Assembly (NCBI GenBank): GCA_030770535.1
Contig: JASVEC010000205.1
Span: 1-31,344 of the forward strand
Direction: 5' to 3'
Length of the DNA: 31,344 nucleotides
Source of the DNA: Batkoa obscura
Taxonomy: Eukaryota > Entomophthoromycota > Entomophthoromycetes > Entomophthorales > Batkoaceae
Shown: positions 29,224-31,344 of the stretch, in pieces
Position numbering within the stretch: position 1 is the first letter of the stretch
Layout: every line of letters begins with the position of its first letter
Made by a program: the position numbers and the translations under genes
The notes under the pieces: generated by a model
Seen by the model: only the letters and a program-made list of their open reading frames with translations
Database searches by the model: none
What the model was told of the DNA's origin: nothing

Positions 29224-31344
29224 TTATAATTTTATAGCTCTATAAAAAGAGGCATACATGTTCACTCTGTCTAAGGCAATATTGGACCCTTGCTCACGGA
29301 TACCCATTGGAGAAACTGAAAAGTTAAATTCTTCAAAGAGTTTGTTATACCATGGGAATCTAGCAGAGGATCTCCAGAATACATAACCTCCCTTTTTAAC
29401 TTGAACTGACAATTGTTGGATTTCTTCACGAGCATCCTTTTCATTAAACCAATCCATGTGGTCCATAAGGATCACTTTAGTTAAAGAACTTGGTTCTAAA
29501 GATCTTAATACCTCTAAAATGGAAGAAGTATGTAATCTCATGGTATCTAATATATTAGTAGACTTTAAACGTTGGAAGTATTTTTGATTGACATAAGATG
29601 GGCATGAATCTTGAGTGTATTGTAACTTGAGGCACAAATGATAGAAATATTGATCGTTTGAGAATAATGAACGGGAAATAATAGGGTCTAAGGTATCGCA
29701 CATGTATTGGTAAGAAGAACCTTCATTTAACAACATGTTCCATTGATTGATAGGTACACCTAATGCTTTCCATAAGAACACTGGGTTGTCTAGCAATTTA
29801 ATAAACCAAGAATTCAAGATGATGGGACGAATAGATTGATTATAAATGCGCTTTTGCTCTTCGATTGTTTTAGCCGAACATAAAGCATCTACTTGTTTCT
29901 TAATACCTAAACATTTAATTAAAAATTGGACAATGTTAAGAGCATAGCCAGAGCATCCAGTTTTAAAAAAATTATTTTTAGTAAAGCGATCAGTATTTAG
30001 TTTCCAGTATTGATAAGCTGGTGAAGACATATGAGCAGATAACTTTAAATCCAATAAATTTTCAAAGTTTTCATTAGTACCTTCACCAAACATTTTCCAG
30101 AATTCATTATAGCCAAGGGCTTTAATACCAGCAATCTTAAGCTCCAATAAATGATTTTGGTGAGGATTCATATCAATACAGTGGATTCGTTTAATATCGG
30201 CGTGACAAAGGTAATCCAAAGCATTGTCTCCGGCACTAGTAATAACAAACATTTCATCTTCTGGGTTAAGATCTAACACCTTAATATCTTCTCTTGGGTC
30301 TTCCCAAGTAAAGGCGTAAATGTAGGTATCAAATTGAGTGTGACATGGTCTAGTAGGATTATATGGCATACGATTTTTAGTGAAAGATAAAGCAGAAGAT
30401 TGCTTGCTTTCAGTTTCAATTAATTGAGCTGGCTTAGAAGCTTCAACTTTAGTACTGTTATCAGCGGATTCTAAAACGGGAATGGGTGTTACACTAGAAT
30501 CTGAGTAAAAATTAGAGGATTTTGGGGAACCTAACCAAATATAGTATGGGATTTGGACAAGATAAGGAACAATGAAATGGTTACGTCCAGAGAAGGATTT
30601 GATGGTACTAAATTTATATTCCAAATAATCACGGCGGCATGGATGTAAGTTAATATGATCAAAATCAAACCAGATTTGCCAGAACCAGCGAGTAAACCAA
30701 TTACATTGACGATTGACTAAACCACCATCATTTGCAGTAGTTGGTAACACTCTACCAGAGGTATAAAAATCACACACACCAATAAAACCATTGGGAGATA
30801 GTAATTGATTTACATTATCAATCACAGGGTAGAAAGAATCAATCATCGAAAGGCTATAAGACATAGTAATCAAATCAATCTTTTGTTTAGGGTTATTAAG
30901 TTGAGGTAAGATAAAGTTGGAAGCATCAGCACAGACAACATGTACGTTATCCCATCCATTACGCTTAAATCTTTCACTTGCTACCTTACATAAAGAGGGG
31001 GTTAAATCTACTAAATATACCTTATCAAAATTTTTGATTGGGAAAAAAGAGTTCATTTTTTCAATATTCCAGCCGGTACCACCACCTAAATCAATCCAAA
31101 CTAAACCTTCTTGTTTCATTTCACTTAATTTTGAAGCACATAATTTCAACATAGTTGTACGACCTCTCAATAATTGACTACGGGTATCATCATAGATGGT
31201 AGCTTGGTCTTTATAGAAAGATTCCAACCTTGATTGTTGGTCGCTATTTTTACCTAAAGGTTTAATGAAACAGGAGTAAATGAATTTGAACTGGGATTGA
31301 AATTTAGTGTAAGCTAAAAAGATGGTTAATGATAGAGAGCAACC
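29224..31344 (-). CDS. BTA1: Betaine lipid synthase BTA1 (5' end outside window)
   Basis: The frame is open from the stop at 29224 to the window edge with no intron: 706 residues visible, start not included. The visible N-terminal end is hydrophobic (SLSLTIFLAY), a likely membrane segment. About 30 residues later comes a SAM-dependent methyltransferase domain (BtaB-like) with motif VWIDLGGGTGWN, VYLVDLTPS, VVCADAS and LITMSYSLSMID. A linker rich in Ser/Thr/Lys follows. The C-terminal DUF3419/BtaA-like domain has TWEDPREDI, FVITSAGDNALDYL, HCIDMNPHQNHLLELK and VILMDHMDWF. BtaA transfers the 3-amino-3-carboxypropyl group of SAM to diacylglycerol, and BtaB trimethylates it to give DGTS, a phosphorus-free membrane lipid. 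The order BtaB then BtaA is the fungal one, reversed relative to green algae. Confidence 0.95.
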   Translation of the reverse strand, partial: GCSLSLTIFLAYTKFQSQFKFIYSCFIKPLGKNSDQQSRLESFYKDQATIYDDTRSQLLRGRTTMLKLCASKLSEMKQEGLVWIDLGGGTGWNIEKMNSFFPIKNFDKVYLVDLTPSLCKVASERFKRNGWDNVHVVCADASNFILPQLNNPKQKIDLITMSYSLSMIDSFYPVIDNVNQLLSPNGFIGVCDFYTSGRVLPTTANDGGLVNRQCNWFTRWFWQIWFDFDHINLHPCRRDYLEYKFSTIKSFSGRNHFIVPYLVQIPYYIWLGSPKSSNFYSDSSVTPIPVLESADNSTKVEASKPAQLIETESKQSSALSFTKNRMPYNPTRPCHTQFDTYIYAFTWEDPREDIKVLDLNPEDEMFVITSAGDNALDYLCHADIKRIHCIDMNPHQNHLLELKIAGIKALGYNEFWKMFGEGTNENFENLLDLKLSAHMSSPAYQYWKLNTDRFTKNNFFKTGCSGYALNIVQFLIKCLGIKKQVDALCSAKTIEEQKRIYNQSIRPIILNSWFIKLLDNPVFLWKALGVPINQWNMLLNEGSSYQYMCDTLDPIISRSLFSNDQYFYHLCLKLQYTQDSCPSYVNQKYFQRLKSTNILDTMRLHTSSILEVLRSLEPSSLTKVILMDHMDWFNEKDAREEIQQLSVQVKKGGYVFWRSSARFPWYNKLFEEFNFSVSPMGIREQGSNIALDRVNMYASFYRAIKL

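Noticed and set aside
30917-31177. Plus-strand 86-codon frame opposite BTA1
   Set aside because: Antisense to conserved methyltransferase motifs and without features of its own.

Overview
The window is about 31 kb of very AT-rich nuclear DNA from a fungus, most likely an early-diverging lineage. I infer this from five things: a betaine-lipid synthase with the domain order known from fungi, a microsomal P450, a beta-class carbonic anhydrase, an ARF6-type GTPase, and many very short spliceosomal introns. The introns are 43-69 nt, have GTAAG/GTAAT-like donors and (T)AG acceptors, and often carry a CTAAY-like branch motif about 10-25 nt before the acceptor. Species cannot be read from the sequence. 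Entomophthoromycotina-like or other zygomycete-grade fungi with low GC would fit.

Layout, left to right: an ARF6 GTPase on minus (869-1569, 4 exons); a 3.4 kb gene-poor stretch with a small foldback and two tandem miniature transposons; a 7-exon cytochrome P450 on minus (4968-6721); a 4.2 kb inverted duplication (7731-11960) whose 1,070-bp arms are base-for-base identical, each arm carrying one complete gene for a secreted Gly/Tyr-rich 172-aa protein, with a tRNA-Ala(UGC) and three miniature elements in the spacer; a repeat- and relic-rich stretch with the remains of an ISXO2/Merlin-like transposase; TAF6 (minus, 9 exons) head-to-head with TFIIE-beta (plus, 7 exons); an intronless multi-pass membrane protein (19364-20107); another transposon-rich stretch with a 628-bp element with long terminal inverted repeats; beta-carbonic anhydrase (plus, 4 exons) tail-to-tail with a GMPPA-type mannose-1-phosphate guanylyltransferase (minus, 6 exons); and a secreted Q/N-rich CHAP-domain protein (plus) tail-to-tail with betaine-lipid synthase BTA1 (minus), whose 5' end runs off the window.

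There is no operon-like logic. The gene pairs worth noting are the two general transcription factors (TAF6 of TFIID and TFIIE-beta), which share a 224-bp divergent promoter, and two convergent pairs with very short intergenic gaps (37 and 102 bp between stop codons). A miniature inverted-repeat element of about 105 bp occurs about 12 times, three times as a dimer, and accounts for much of the recognisable structure between genes. The most unusual items are the identical-arm inverted duplication of a secreted-protein gene and the CHAP protein, which joins a domain typical of bacterial cell-wall hydrolases to a fungal-style signal peptide and Q/N tract.
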